Assembly (NCBI RefSeq): GCF_000003855.2
Contig: NW_003101663.1
Coordinates: forward strand, 103,696 to 167,695
Direction: 5' to 3'
Source: Blastomyces gilchristii SLH14081
Taxonomy: Eukaryota; Ascomycota; Eurotiomycetes; Onygenales; Ajellomycetaceae
DNA length: 64,000 bases
The notes under the pieces were generated by a model. It saw only the letters and a program-made list of their open reading frames with translations, was not told the DNA's origin and searched no databases. Below, one piece after another: positions 12,035 through 24,715 of this stretch. How positions within the stretch are numbered: the stretch's first letter is position 1; the number at the start of each line of letters is the position of its first letter. Position numbers and translations under genes: made by a program.

Positions 12035-14033
12035 ATGATGTCCGCCGCAAGAGACATAAGAGCTCCCCCGGAGGGACACGTTCGTCGTGTTTCCCGCAGC
12101 TTCAGCTTTTCCACCTCCCCCTCCGCAGTGTTCTACTCCTCACCATCCAGTCATCCCACCGCGCAAGCCACAAGCACCGCAGCCCTCAAGCCATTGAAAC
12201 CCTTTGCGACTGAGGATATCAAAATTTTGCTTCTGGAAAATGTAAACCAGACCGGAAGGGATATTCTGCGAGAACAGGGCTACCAGGTCGAGCACCTGAA
12301 GTCTTCGTTACCGGAGGATGAGCTGATTGAAAAGATTCGGTGTGCTGCCTACCCTCTTGACCCCCTCCAGCCCGCCATCCTCCAGAACCAACCCCCCCCC
12401 GCGGGGCTATGGTGAAGCCGCACCGCACCCACGCCCACGCAATTGGCAGAAAAGCTCAAGTAAAAACTAATTCCGAAACCACTTTTTTTCTCATCAATCT
12501 AGGGATGTGCACGTCATTGGCATACGGTCCAAGACCAAGCTAACGGAGCGGGTACTCAAAGAGGCGCGCAACCTCATCGCCATCGGCTGCTTCTGCATCG
12601 GCACGAACCAGGTCGACCTCCAGTATGCCGCGACGCATGGCATGGCAGTTTTCAACTCACCCTTCAGCAACTCGCGCAGCGTGGCGGAGTTGGTGATTGG
12701 CGAGATCATTTCGCTGGCTCGACAGCTGTGTGACCGCTCGAGCGAGATGCATAATGGGATGTGGAATAAGGTGAGCAATAAGTGCTGGGAGGTGCGCGGG
12801 AAGACGCTTGGTGAGTTCATATCAATTCTGGTTCTTTGCTTTTATTTTTATTATTTTATTTTTTCGTACCGTTTGTATTGGGGGGAATGGCGGGCTTATT
12901 ATATATACTTCTACAGGCATCGTCGGATATGGTCATATTGGCTCTCAATTGTCCGTCCTCGCAGACGCGATGGGTATGAACGTGATATACTACGACGTTG
13001 TCAATCTGATGGCAATGGGAACAGCACGACAAGTGCCGACCTTACAAGCCCTGCTCAGGGAGGCAGACTTCGTAACGCTACACGTACCCGAGCTACCGGA
13101 GACGAAGAACATGATCAGCGCAGAACAATTCAGCCAGATGAAATACGGAAGCTACCTCATCAACGCCAGCCGCGGGAGCGTCGTCGACATCCCCGCTCTA
13201 ATACAGGCGATGCGCGAGGGCAAAATCGCCGGCGCGGCGCTGGATGTCTACCCCAACGAACCCGCGGGCAATGGGGACTATTTCAACAATGACCTTAACA
13301 AGTGGGGTACGGATTTGAGGGGCTTGAAGAACCTGATCCTCACGCCTCATATTGGCGGGAGTACCGAGGAGGCGCAGAGCGCGATTGGCATTGAAGTTGC
13401 TGAGGCCCTGGTGCGCTATGTAAATGAAGGTGTGACTCTGGGGGCTGTCAATATGCCCGAGGTGAAACTGCGGTCCTTGACGATGGACGAGCCTGACCAT
13501 GGCCGGGTGAGTGGATTTTTTGAAGACTGCTTCCTAAATACATATGAAATAAGTGGAAAGCAAAGCTAAATGTGTGTTGTAAAATAGGTCATTTTCATTC
13601 ATCAAAATATCCCCGGTGTACTGCGGGAAGGTATGTAGAAGATCTTCACCAGCTCATCATCCCTGATTGAGTATTCTAATACTAAATAAAGCTTGTTAGT
13701 AAACGAAATCCTAAGCGACCACAACGTAGATAAACAAATGACAGATAGTCGCGGTGATGTACGCAATCCTGTTCTCCCGCTAGGAAACGGGCCATACGAT
13801 TTTATCTGGAGTAGCTAACAGCGCACAACAGGTCGCATATCTGATGGCCGACATCAGCGACGTCCATACCAGCGATATCAAGGAACTTTATAAAAGGCTC
13901 GAGGGCTTACCCTGTATGTGCAAAATACCCACCCCCACCACGGCTTTCCTTCCCTATCAAAACAAAAGGAATTCTTTTAAACTAACAAGTGGGTTTTAAT
14001 CTAGCTCGAATTATGACCCGAATCTTATATTAA
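12035..14033 (+). CDS. SER3: D-3-phosphoglycerate dehydrogenase
   Basis: This enzyme oxidises 3-phosphoglycerate to 3-phosphohydroxypyruvate, the first step of serine synthesis. Seven exons: 12035-12339, 12503-12810, 12917-13506, 13588-13630, 13700-13758, 13832-13913 and 14005-14033 (471 aa). The length equals that of yeast Ser3/Ser33. After a Ser-rich N-terminal extension comes the substrate domain (IGIRSKTKL, GCFCIGTNQVDL). Then come the Rossmann motif GYGHIGSQ, the NASRGSVVDI stretch and the catalytic HIGGSTEEAQ. A C-terminal ACT domain (IFIHQNIPGVLREVNEIL to RLEGLPSRIMTRILY) is spread over four small exons and probably gives serine feedback control. The frame extends upstream only through a TTG, so the ATG pair at 12035/12038 is the likely start. 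Confidence 0.95.
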
Positions 14034-14812
14034 GTGCACCACCCTGATTTTACCTAACTACCTAACTTCCTACCTACCTACCTACCTACCTACTCAACGA
14101 CATTTAGGCACAGGCTGTGTTTGTGTATCGACCAGCCAGCAGACTCACCACTAGATATACGATTTTATATTTCTTCATCACGTACGTCTCTCAACAGACA
14201 AAAAACTCTTTGCCCCATTTTTTGGCGTTGGTATCGGGACGGTTGTATTGTTTCAAAAGTGAAGGCTCTGGAAACAATTTTCAAAGATGACGGGATACGA
14301 AGATTTACCTGTCTGTCATTGGGATAGGGCCGGGTAATTTACATGTTTCCATCTGTTCTCTGTCCACCATGAATGTCTGATCAATGATATTTCCGAATCA
14401 CTCGTTCGTTAGAAGTAATAATATATATGCATATTTCCCTACCTCATGCATTATAAACAAAAGTAATAATAAGTCATTGACTACGGAGTCCTTCGAATTT
14501 TTGAGGAGGAAATACTTCTATTCATATGTGATTTTTTCAATACACCGCGTTCCCTCTCAATCGCAAAGCCCAGAACACCCACCACCCAACCACCAGTAAG
14601 AACAAAGGACAACTGCCAAATAACGCCGCCCATGCTACCGGATTTAATTAAATTGCCACGCTTTCCATAACCTATTTCATATAAATGGCTTTGTTAAGTA
14701 TACCTCCAGCTAGATTCGGTTCCACGTAGCATGCTTCGCTAAAAAGTATAGAATATTTAACACTTCTTACCCCGGACGATACTGTGGTTCACCGAAGTGG
14801 TGGCCACAGATA
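14034..14812. other. convergent intergenic region
   Basis: Shared 3' flank of the dehydrogenase gene (+) and the BUR1 gene (-). It holds a (CTAC)n microsatellite at about 14065-14092 and one TACGGAGT motif at 14482-14489. No gene is supported. Confidence 0.5.
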
Positions 14813-16887
14813 TCATCGCCGGTGAAGATCGTAGTATGGGTTACTTTCCCGGGACCGAGTCCTATGTCTCGGCTCCGGGCTTCGACTCCGTCTCCTCGAA
14901 CGATCCCAATCATAATCCCGCGGTTCCGCAGTATCTCGTCTACCGTCGTCCCGGTCTCTGAGACGATCAGACGGCCCGTCGTAAGTCGGGACATATGAAT
15001 CCAAGCCGCCTTCCCGGCGAGGCGGCGGGCCGTCTCGTCTAGGTTCGGAGCGAATGTCCCCCCGCCAGCTCTGGCCTCCTGTCCATGGCTGATGGGAAGA
15101 TACAGGGGGTTTGGGAGGTAGCGCAGAATCCCGTTGCCAAGCGGGAAGATGCCCGCGCGGTTCAGCCGATCCCTGTCTCCTCTGGGAGTGCGAGACGTCA
15201 GGAAGGCGACTGTCGAAAGGTCGACGACCGACTACGGGAGCTCCATTTGCCGGAGGGCCACGAGCTGCATTCGGGATCCGACTCGATCTCTGATCGGTAG
15301 TTTGCCTAGATCCTGATCCAGAAGTCCATTCGCCGTTGGGCCCCATGCCTACTGAGCCTCCTGCAGGGGCAGGAGGTAGTGCGGCCTTCTGGCCACGGAA
15401 CTTCCTTCTGTCGAGCTCATGTGAATCTTCAAATGTTGGTAGGTCGCCAGGCCGAGCAGGGAACGGGGGAGTGCGAAAGTAGGGGTGCTGAAGGGCGTCG
15501 ATAGCATTGATTCTCTTGCGCCAATCCAACTTAAGGAGTTCACCTAGGAGAGATATAACTCCTGGTCCTTGCCTGCGTGATATGTTAGAATTAATATGAA
15601 TGCGTTATAAATTTGGGATATCTGTGACGCACTCTTTAAAAACAGTGGCAAGGGTGCCTTGCTTGGTGCCGAAATTCTTCACGCCGTCACACCCTGGTAA
15701 TGAGCTCCATCCTGGCATGTTTTCTTCTGTTGGGGTGCCGACAAGGTTGAAGATGAGATGGGCCTGATTAATGTCACTGCTCCCAGCGAGAATCGGTTTA
15801 CCCTTGAACATTTCTCCGAAGACACAGCTGTGTGAGGAGTTAGTACGGGCTAAATGTAGTTCTAACCCATCGCAGGCTCGCTTACCCAACACCCCACATA
15901 TCGATAGCAGTAGTATACTTCCGAAGGTGAAGTAGGAGTTCTGGCGGTCTATACCATCGAGTGACAACTAACGTCGTGTACTCTCTCACTGCTTCCCCGC
16001 CCCCTTTGCCAGGTTGTGGTGGTGGCTCGTCATATGGTCGAGCCAGACCGAAGTCTGCAATTTGAAGTATTCCTTTATTGTTGATTAGAAGATTCGCAGC
16101 TGGAAATTCTGTCAGTATGTTGTTGCAACAAGTCTCTTAAAGTTTTTATTTTCTAACCTTTCATGTCACGATGTAATATTTTATTCTAAGCCATTAGTTA
16201 GCTTGGCATTGAAACAAACGCCCGGGAACCATGGAAGTATGCACCTCATGTAAATACCGTAGGCCTTCTAAGAGTTGTAGCATATAACACTTGATTTGAG
16301 GTTCTGTAAAGTGGACGCTAGGATTTTCCAGTAGGCCTGAAAGATCATGGTCCATATATGGAGTGACCATATACATGCTGGGTTTTTTCCTTCCTTCCCC
16401 TTTTCAATTGTAAGCCTCACCCTGAAACGAAGACAGAGAGACACGGTACAAACAAACCTCGAGGGCGCTCAACCGCCATTTCCTGGAGCTGTAGAACATT
16501 CGGGTGCGAAAGCATCTTGAGAAGTTTTATTTCTCGCAGGGCTGTTATAGGAAACTACGGTAGGCAGATTAGACAAAGTAGATACAAAATATATCTAGCA
16601 CGGATAACTTACCCCATCTTTCTCATTGTGCATTAAGATCTTCTTCAATGCAACTATGGCACCCGACCGTTTGGAGCGGGCCTTGTATACCTCGCTAGGA
16701 TTTGTAAATAAGATTTTCGTCATCACAAGAAATCTGTATCGTTCCCAACATACCCGAATGTGCCCTCTCCAAGCTTCCCCAGAAACTCAAACTCTCTAAT
16801 ACTCGAGCAGCCATGGAATCGCGGATTTCCGTGGTCATCGCGTTCCAAAGGAATTCTGGATTGAGGTGAGGAGTTGGGGATGACCAT
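14813..16887 (-). CDS. BUR1: BUR1/Cdk9-type cyclin-dependent kinase
   Basis: BUR1 (Sgv1, Cdk9-like) phosphorylates RNA polymerase II and elongation factors. Eight exons: 16887-16754, 16694-16613, 16554-16458, 16399-16245, 16185-16158, 16099-15886, 15827-15633 and 15572-14813 (554 aa). The start is the first ATG after an in-frame stop and gives MVIPNSSPQ. Kinase motifs are the Gly loop GEGTFGEV, VALKK, the PITALRE helix, [23 protein letters not shown] and the T-loop [17 protein letters not shown]. The tail after [17 protein letters not shown] is Pro/Arg/Ser-rich with [20 protein letters not shown], typical of filamentous-fungal BUR1. It is divergent from the B12 gene and convergent with the dehydrogenase gene. 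Confidence 0.95.
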
Positions 16888-17673
16888 CTTCGTCGAAATT
16901 TTGACCAGCCTTCCCTCAATTCGGGAGACTTATTTAATATTTGGACCTCCAGTAAGCAAAGGTTTTCATTAGGGCTTTCCACACAGCATCGACAAGAAAA
17001 ACGAGCACCCTTATGGTGTCGGCGCGATTATGCGGTGGCCGGCAGTCTGAGCGTACATCGGTTCTCTTCACAGTGCTGCATCCAAGATAGGGACGTGGCT
17101 TCGATAACGAAGGAAGGATAATCCAAGGTTCGACCAAAAGGCTGTAGAAAGTTCGGAACGTCCGATATAGAGCTTTTTGTATAGCTAGAAAAAGGAATGA
17201 GCCAAATAGTTAATATTCGCGCAGAAACGCGACGCTCCAGTGGTCCCGTTTGAATACGGCGGCTCCAAGCATCTATCCGTTCACTCCTGCGATATCAGCA
17301 TATGTCGCAAGATTATCGCCCGTATAAGAAGTTTAAAAAAATATAATTCCTGGTCGTCAAATGGTGGTTGAACAGCAGCGATGCCGGCTCTGGAAGATGA
17401 TGTTCATACCAAGCTGCGGCGCAAAAGCGACGGCTTCAGTTGAAAAATCCACGCTAGGCCTGAAACAGAAAATACCGATCATGTGACTCGGCTCTGATGA
17501 GCTTGTTATTCCTCCCGCTGCAATTGAATTTATCTCGCTGTTGCATGTTCAATCGTGTCCCTCATAGCCCAGTTGAAGGTATGCTCCTAACAATTGAATT
17601 TGCAATTTGCCTGCATTTGCGCTTTACTGACTGTTATCCCCGAACAAAGTTATCCGATTGGATTCCTCCAACC
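16888..17673. promoter_or_regulatory. divergent promoter region, BUR1 / complex I B12
   Basis: 786 bp between two outward-facing starts. No extra gene is recognisable; the open frames on both strands lack family features. Confidence 0.5.
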
Positions 17674-17912
17674 ATGCCTTCCAAGCACCCAATTCAAGTC
17701 CGCCCAAGCCGGCCACTCTACCGATTCGCGGCAACCGCTCTTGGGGCTAGCATGTGGTTCTTCGTACGTCACAATCAGCAGATTCCTATGTATACCACGG
17801 AGATTTACTTTGTGTATTCTGACTTGTTCCATGTGCATTGCTTTAGTTGATGTATCGCGCCAAGAAAGACGGCCCTGCTCTTCTCGGTTGGAAGCACCCT
17901 TGGGAACATTGA
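17674..17912 (+). CDS. NADH:ubiquinone oxidoreductase B12-type subunit (NDUFB3-like)
   Basis: An accessory subunit of mitochondrial complex I in the inner membrane. Two exons, 17674-17763 and 17847-17912, give only 51 aa. The product starts MPSKHPIQVRPSRPLYRF and has one short hydrophobic segment (ATALGASMWFFLMY) at about residues 20-33. It then reads RAKKDGPALLGWKHPWEH, the tail pattern of the fungal B12 family. Both exons end in phase 0 with GTACGT and TTTAG borders. Upstream ATGs in the same frame (17497) would add non-conserved sequence, so the short start is preferred. It is convergent with the P5B ATPase gene. Confidence 0.85.
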
Positions 17913-18412
17913 ATTGACGTTTCGATGATGACTCAAGGTGTGGAAAATGGAAAGGAATATCGTTGGAAAGATGGAGCCCTACGACGAAATGAAGCTACCC
18001 GGTCGTGTACGGCCGGACGCTATAGGCGGAGTTTACGCGGGGAGCTACGTGCTGTGTTGAGCAACTCCGAATTTCGGATAAGCAGATGGGTGCTATGGAT
18101 AGCATGCGTTAGAGGATATATATTTGTATCATATTTCTTCCCCCATGATCGCTTCCAATAAAGACATGCAAATAAAGTTATACGTTTTTACAACATCCCT
18201 GAAAGCCATACATTAGTCTTCTAAATTCGAGTGGATGTTGTCTGAATTATACACAATGGGGTCGGTCGTCGACTCTCCGTTATACAATAGCAGGACTGCC
18301 CGAAATAGTTGATATTTCACCGACTTCTAAATAGCCAGGTATTCCTATTGTGACATCTGCGACAACCGAATAACCCGAAAGATGGGAGGAGTATACAATA
18401 AGTAATGTCCAA
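17913..18412. other. convergent intergenic region
   Basis: Shared 3' flank of the B12 and P5B ATPase genes. Nothing recognisable is seen in it. Confidence 0.5.
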
Positions 18413-21400
18413 CTATATGTATGACTCTTCAAGTAGAATCTTAAACCGACGTCGTTGCTTCGCTTGGTCTGGACGAAGCCAACAATGAAAGCGGCCAACA
18501 AGGCGAGCCAACCTGGGGAAAATCTGTCTCTCCCCAAACCATGCGATGGCAAAGCTAATAAGCGCTAGCCCCATTATCCAAATTTTGAACGGGTTAGACA
18601 TCTCCGTAAGTTGCATGAAATTGAATAACCATCTCGCTGGCTCAAAGAGCATGTATGTAGAAAATAGCAACGTGACGATTATGGTGACAACAAAAGGTAC
18701 TGCATTGTTTTCTCTCAATCAGTTTCTGGTAAAAGTAGAAGAGCACGAAGTAAAGAAGATGGAATAGTGAACTAGAGCAACAGTGGTGGAGGAGAATTGA
18801 CAAACCGTTCGAAGTCATTGGCTGCCGGAAGGGACGCCCGACGCTGATTACAGGCCCGGAGAATATATACTCAAAGCAAGACAAAAGGAAAAGCGCTGTA
18901 TTTTGTGAATTTTTCACGTTTGTATCATTGGATTTCTTTCTTGGTGGTATATACCTAAAGGAGGAAAAGGGGGAATCATTAGGAGTTAGATTTTTAGAAA
19001 TCATACGGGGATGGTTTCCTTACCAGTCTTGGAACTGGACAGTCTCAAAAACGATGAGCTGCATTATGATACAGATACCGATCTGGCCAAGTAGGGGAAC
19101 CAAAACTTTGAGGGAAACTAGATTCGAGGTCGGAGCTTTGCGACAAAGTGAAGAGCTCGGTCCAATCCAGCCCACTAAAGAAACGGTTAAAATGAGCCAG
19201 ATAATATAGGATGTCATCAGCAGAGAAAAACTCACTAAATATTGCAATCGGTAATATCAAGAGAAGGTCGATAAATAGAAACTATTCGCTGATTAGCAAT
19301 CTCCACTTGTGCTTGGTGCCTGACTGGGCTTACCTGGAAATCTCCTAGATTTGACGCGGAAGCATATAGAAAGCTCACAGAAGTGAACTGTATTGCAGAA
19401 TATAAACTCATAAATTTGAAGCAACAGAAACTTGTGACTAGGGCCGCTCTTCCTTCCCTGTGTCGCATTAGCGCATGAAACCTGATGTCAGTATAATGAA
19501 TTTATTTTACCTGATAACTTTTGGGACGCATGATATATCAAACACTCGGCTGGTAAATGGGGCTGCTACTGACGCCTCCGCCTCGGAGAGCGAAATACCA
19601 ACATCCGCAGCCTTCAGTGCTCCGCAGTCGTTCGCCCCATCACCACAAAACCCGCAACAGTAATCCAGAGACTGGAGTTTCTCGACGAGTTCGTGTTTCT
19701 CATCAGGTGACATGCGGGCGAACACCTGACCGCGAACAAGCATCTGTTTTAACCCCGTTAGGGTTGACTCGTGAAAAGCAGTCGGAAGACATACTTTATT
19801 TAAGACTTCAGTAGATCCGTAATCAACAATCCATCGAAAAATATCCCCAGTTACTGCTATGAAGTAATGAGGACCGCGATAAGGCACAGACAGATCAGTC
19901 CCACCTCGAGCCGGAATGGGCTGTTGCATTGTTAGGTAATAAGTCACATTGGGAGCGATAAAAAATATAAACATACCGTCAGAGTATTTTCGTCCAGTAC
20001 ATAGTCAGAATCTTCTGTATTCTCCCAGCACAGACGGGCGTTCGGGTCGAAAATATTTCCTGAAAAATAGTTAAGAAATTTTGTCGGGAACATAACATGA
20101 GCCAGCTCTACCTACCTTCAACAAACCGGGGTATAAAGCAAGGACTTGACGCCTCTATAATACCGCATTCCCGGGCAACACTAATGCCAGTCAGGATATT
20201 ATCTCCAGTACACATGATGTTTCGAATATGAGCTTGATTAAGTTCCGTAATGATATCTTTGGAGCTAGGCTTGAGCTTGTTCTCGAAGATGATGAAGCCA
20301 ATGAATTCGAGATCAGATTCGGCTTCCGATCGATGTAGTTTTTGTACCCTTATCCAACTGAGCTTCTGGACATGCTTCGTTGCACAGGCAATAACACGGA
20401 AACCTCGATGGGTGTAGAAGCTAAGCAGATCCTCAAAATCGGGTGGTACTGTTCGCAATATTAGACTGGAAACATAGTTTAACTGCGCTAGCCTACTCAC
20501 AGCTTTCGGGAAGACATATATCCTTCATGCATTCAGGGGCTCCTTTTACGAAAATGAAGGCACCTGGGTCGCCAAACTGTCGAGCAATAACACTTGACCG
20601 GCGAAGTTGGGAGACGAATTCGAACGACCGAAGGACTCCAAGCTCGAGTGGGTTGTTCTATTGTATGGATGGTTAGCTGAGGTGCAAGATACTTCAAATG
20701 AATACATACATTTGGTTCATTCTCATTATAATCAGGAGAAAAATCAGCTGGCGGCCTGGCGATAGATGGAGACCCATAGTCACGGTCTATCTCCATGTCT
20801 GTAGCATTATGGCTCCCTTCTTCGAAGGACCACCCAGTGAACTCGAACATTTTCACGTCCAGGGGGTCGCCGATTAGTTCGCCATCTACCACACGTAAGG
20901 AATGACAAGTTGCCATCGTATAGAGAATTTGCCTATTCGTATGGTAGTCCATCGTCGGGTCCCTTTCATACGACTGATGAGGAAGGATAGCTGATGATTC
21001 AGGGAGTAGGTCACTAAATCTAGTATAGCACCTAAAGTCAGTCGGAATCACCGCAAATTCTATTGCGTTAAGATATTTAGTCACCTCAAGTCTGGTTTAC
21101 GGATTACCCTAACCCCCAAGACATCAAGGCCATCCTCCGTCAGCGTCCCGGTCTTATCGAAACAAACTACATTGAGTTTCCCGCCAACATTGACCCTATA
21201 AGATGATTTTTCAGCGACGTGTTACTGGATTGCTTCTCCTCATTCGAAAATTTACCTTTGAGGACTAATGCAAAATATTTTCTCCTTTTTCAGCCGAGAG
21301 AGGGCAAAGTTTGTACCAATCGATAAAGTCGCAGGCAGTGCGGGCGGAACGACAATGGTGATCAGATCAAGAGCACGGACAATGATAGTATGCCACGGGA

Positions 21401-23323
21401 GCTGACAAATAGTTAGACCAAAACTTTTTCTTAACCGATAAAGGAGTCGTCTCACATACACCTAAACGGACAAAATTTATGAATGATGCAATGAATCCGA
21501 ATGTAGCAATAATGCCCATGACCGAAATATACCGGAAAGAATCTCGGTAGAATTTGAAGCCAGACGGCTTAGGAAAGAGCATTGAGCGAACAAGGGCACC
21601 TTTTGTAGTGTTAAAACCGGTCCGGATCACCATCGCCAATGCCACGGCTTCATCGTCTTTAGGATCTTGTGGTCGCCTGGCTCTTACTATCCTTGTTCCA
21701 GAGAAAAGAGAATGTTTTGCCACATTCGGTTGGACAGATGGCGCACTGATGTCGAGAGAAGTAAGGGCTTCGTTTGTGACTGGAGATTTTGCAACAGGGA
21801 CGGATTCACCTAGTTCTGGTTCAGTATGGCGAGTTCGAAGACAGTCAAGGTTTTGGCGAACCTGTCAGCATGCTCTCATTGACGATACAGTCTCCTGTTA
21901 GGAGGAGACAGTCGCATGGAACTTGAGTGAGGGACGGGTCGGAGACCTCATACACGTCGCCCGGGACCAACTCCTGTGACTGGATAGATCTCCCTATAAA
22001 TTATCAGCATTCGATGTATAACATTGCTTAGGAGGAAAATCTGATTGCGGTAAAGAAAAGAAAATCCTACAAAATCCGCTCCTTAATACTCGCACATCAC
22101 ATTCGAAGTGTGAAATTTCTCTAAGTCGCCGCATTGTCTAACGCTCAGAGTTAGGACAACCCTTGAAATTTCAGCACTTGAGAAGTACAATACCGATCTT
22201 GTCTCTATGGTGGTTGTCGTAATACTGAGGACTGAAATAATAAAAATACAGCCCGCATAATAATAATATTCATCCATTGACCAGAGAATCAGACTGGCAA
22301 CTTGAAATATATAAAACGGATGGAAGGCCTGGAGGTGAAGGAGTTAAGCCGTCGCACTTGTCGCGGAAGAAAACGAAGGAGAGCTCACCTCGTCAACCAT
22401 GATTTGTGGAATACTTTTTTCCTTGATATCTATTATGTTCGAGCCAAATACTTGTTCCCGAAAATCCCTCTCTTCCGCTGTTAATCCAATTCGCAAAGCT
22501 TTAATGTTCGTCCAGGAAGGATCTTTCCAGCCCGTACACTGTAGGAAGAGGTCCTCGGCAGGATGATAGTAAAAGCGAATATAGCGATAATCCAGGAACC
22601 GTAGGTTTGGAAGAACAGGATCATGCTCCTCGTCAAACATAGGAGTGTCAACCTCCTTAATCGGAGCGCCGAAGACAGTGGATAACGGGAGATCATAAGG
22701 TTGACTGACGACTTCATGAATCGTGAACTGCGCCCATTGGTCCTATATCTTTTTCAGCCATGGGAGCCATTCAGGAAATTTGAATATCAATTCCTTACCT
22801 CGACAACAACCCATTGGCATCGGCATAATGGTGTTGGGGTGCCGATCAGTCTCACACGCCATCGGGGAAGCCATCGTAACAGAAGGTATCCTAGTCCACA
22901 TGACAGGAGACAGATTGCCAGGTATAGGAGATAACCAGCAATACTGGTGTTGAAACCTGCAATGACTGCCGTCAAGTCTTCCGTTGCAACGTATATTTTC
23001 TGGCTGGTCGTTTCGCCCAGCAACTGACGTCCGGTAGAGTCTTTCGTGGAGTCGACTCGATGCAACAACGGGGCATCGAAGGAATCTCTCGCAGTATGGG
23101 AGTCCATTGAAATGCGGCTAGAGCTCGGCGGTGTCTCTTCAATGTCAACCTCATATCCTTCCGCATACCCGTTTGTGCCTTCATCTTCATCTTCAACGGC
23201 GTCTTCAACTGTCCACTCCGGCACCTCGGGGGTGTCTGGGAAGTAAGTGAAGCTCAGTTGCGATTCACGTCGCGATCGGCGAGGGACAAACGAGGCAACA
23301 CTGGAGGGGATGCTTTCTGACAT
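18413..23323 (-). CDS. YPK9: P5B-type ATPase, YPK9/ATP13A2 family
   Basis: A vacuolar/lysosomal P5B ATPase; family members transport polyamines and protect against metal stress. Eighteen exons close in frame to 1289 aa: 23323-22799, 22742-22389, 22328-22194, 22137-22071, 21993-21862, 21809-21460, 21401-21256, 21195-21085, 21019-20710, 20657-20501, 20448-20116, 20059-19977, 19920-19511, 19457-19334, 19281-19236, 19174-19024, 18954-18806 and 18699-18413. The acidic N-terminus is followed by membrane segments, the actuator motif TGES and the P5B helix [15 protein letters not shown]. The phosphorylation site [12 protein letters not shown] is near residue 583, and the hinge reads [20 protein letters not shown] near residue 990. 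Hydrophobic C-terminal segments end in a basic tail. No catalytic residue is missing. Exon 15 is only 46 nt. Confidence 0.94.
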
Positions 23324-24447
23324 GGGCCCGGCATAGATCTATCTAAACGTCAAAATTCATTCCCTCCGCTGCTCGCATGGCACGGCGTCATAGAGCAAGT
23401 ATACAGACCTCATCTTGCGCCATTTCAACATCGGATATGATACTAGCACTACATAGATGATCAGTAAAGCGCCGGTGTATCTTAAAACGCGTCTGGTTAT
23501 AAGTACCTGCTTCTTATTGATGATCTTCGATAATCGAAAGCGGGCTCCGGGCCACTACTAACCCTGGCCCGGTCCGCAGAGGGCTCCCGTCCCGCCATGG
23601 TCCTCAGGCGCTCATCACTCGCTCTAAGAAAATCCTATTTTCCAGAAGAGCATCTTCCAAGACGGATTTTTTGGTTATCTAGAGATCCACAAAAAACACG
23701 AACGGAAATCGAATAGAGCTTCTGGTAATCGATATGGTATGGTCGAAGCCCGAACCTCCGCAAAAGAGAGACCGGAGCTTGAAGTCTTTGGGGATAACAA
23801 CCTTATCGCTTATCATCATGTGACCAATGCACCAGACCTCGGGAGTCAAACGGCCGCGTTTGCATTCGTTTCTAATTGCTACTAGGCAAGGGATCATTGA
23901 TTAAAATAGAGGAGAGTGTGAAGAATGTCTACCTGAGTACTTTATACCTAGGTAACCTCCTTAGTTCTTTGTTTGGGCAGAGAAGTTGAATGTGAGGAAG
24001 CCATTCATTGTTCCTTACTCTGGAACGTGCATGTATTTACACGTTGAGGCTGGTATAAGAGAAGTAATTACACCAAATAGACGTCCTGTACTTCTACTGA
24101 TTATATGCAGTTAGATGCCCTCAACAAGCTAAATTAATCTACAAGAACTACGGAGTTCTTATTTTTTAATTTTAATTTTACTAGTTATTAGTTAACTCCG
24201 TAGTTATGTGTTGATTACGCTGGATATATACATAGTAATTGTCCACTGCCAAGGCCCCTCAACCAAAACGGCGCTAACCCTTCCCACCAAAAATACGCCC
24301 CATCGATACGGTTCGCCGCTGAGAAAAAAATTCCCCAAAAGCATATCAATTCCCAACTCTTCCTCCTTGACTCTCCTCCTATCACTTCTCCCCTCCCCGC
24401 ATACCTCCAATACCTTCTTTTACGCGCCCTCCAGTCTGCCCACAAGA
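23324..24447. promoter_or_regulatory. divergent promoter region, YPK9 / NAP1
   Basis: 1124 bp between outward-facing starts. It contains the 60-bp inverted-repeat element at 24146-24205 and no gene I can support. A 72-codon frame at 23679-23897 (-) has no recognisable features. Confidence 0.5.
24146..24205. repeat. 60-bp inverted-repeat element with TACGGAGT arms
   Basis: Perfect 12-bp arms, AACTACGGAGTT at 24146-24157 and its reverse complement at 24194-24205, enclose 36 bp of AT-rich sequence. The arm core is the same TACGGAGT motif found singly in many other intergenic regions of this window. It could be a miniature transposon remnant or a hairpin-forming regulatory site. No clear target duplication is visible at its edges. 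Confidence 0.7.
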
Positions 24448-24677
24448 ATGTCGGAACCCATCAGAAACAAGAAGGTGGAATTTCCCACAGCTCCGTAAGT
24501 CGTGTAGCCTCCCCCACCTTGTCACTTTTGTCATTCCATCCCCAAACCCTTTCTGACCGCTAATCTTCGACAATCACGAACAGCACCCCCCAGAACACGC
24601 CAGCCAACAATGCTCCCATCTCGTCCCACGCCCAACAACCTGGTGTCGCCAGTATTAAAGAAGGTGTGTCACTTTTC

Positions 24678-24715
<38 letters not shown>

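Noticed and set aside
23679..23897. 72-codon minus-strand frame between YPK9 and NAP1
   Set aside because: No homology or motif is recognisable, and it lies in a divergent promoter region.
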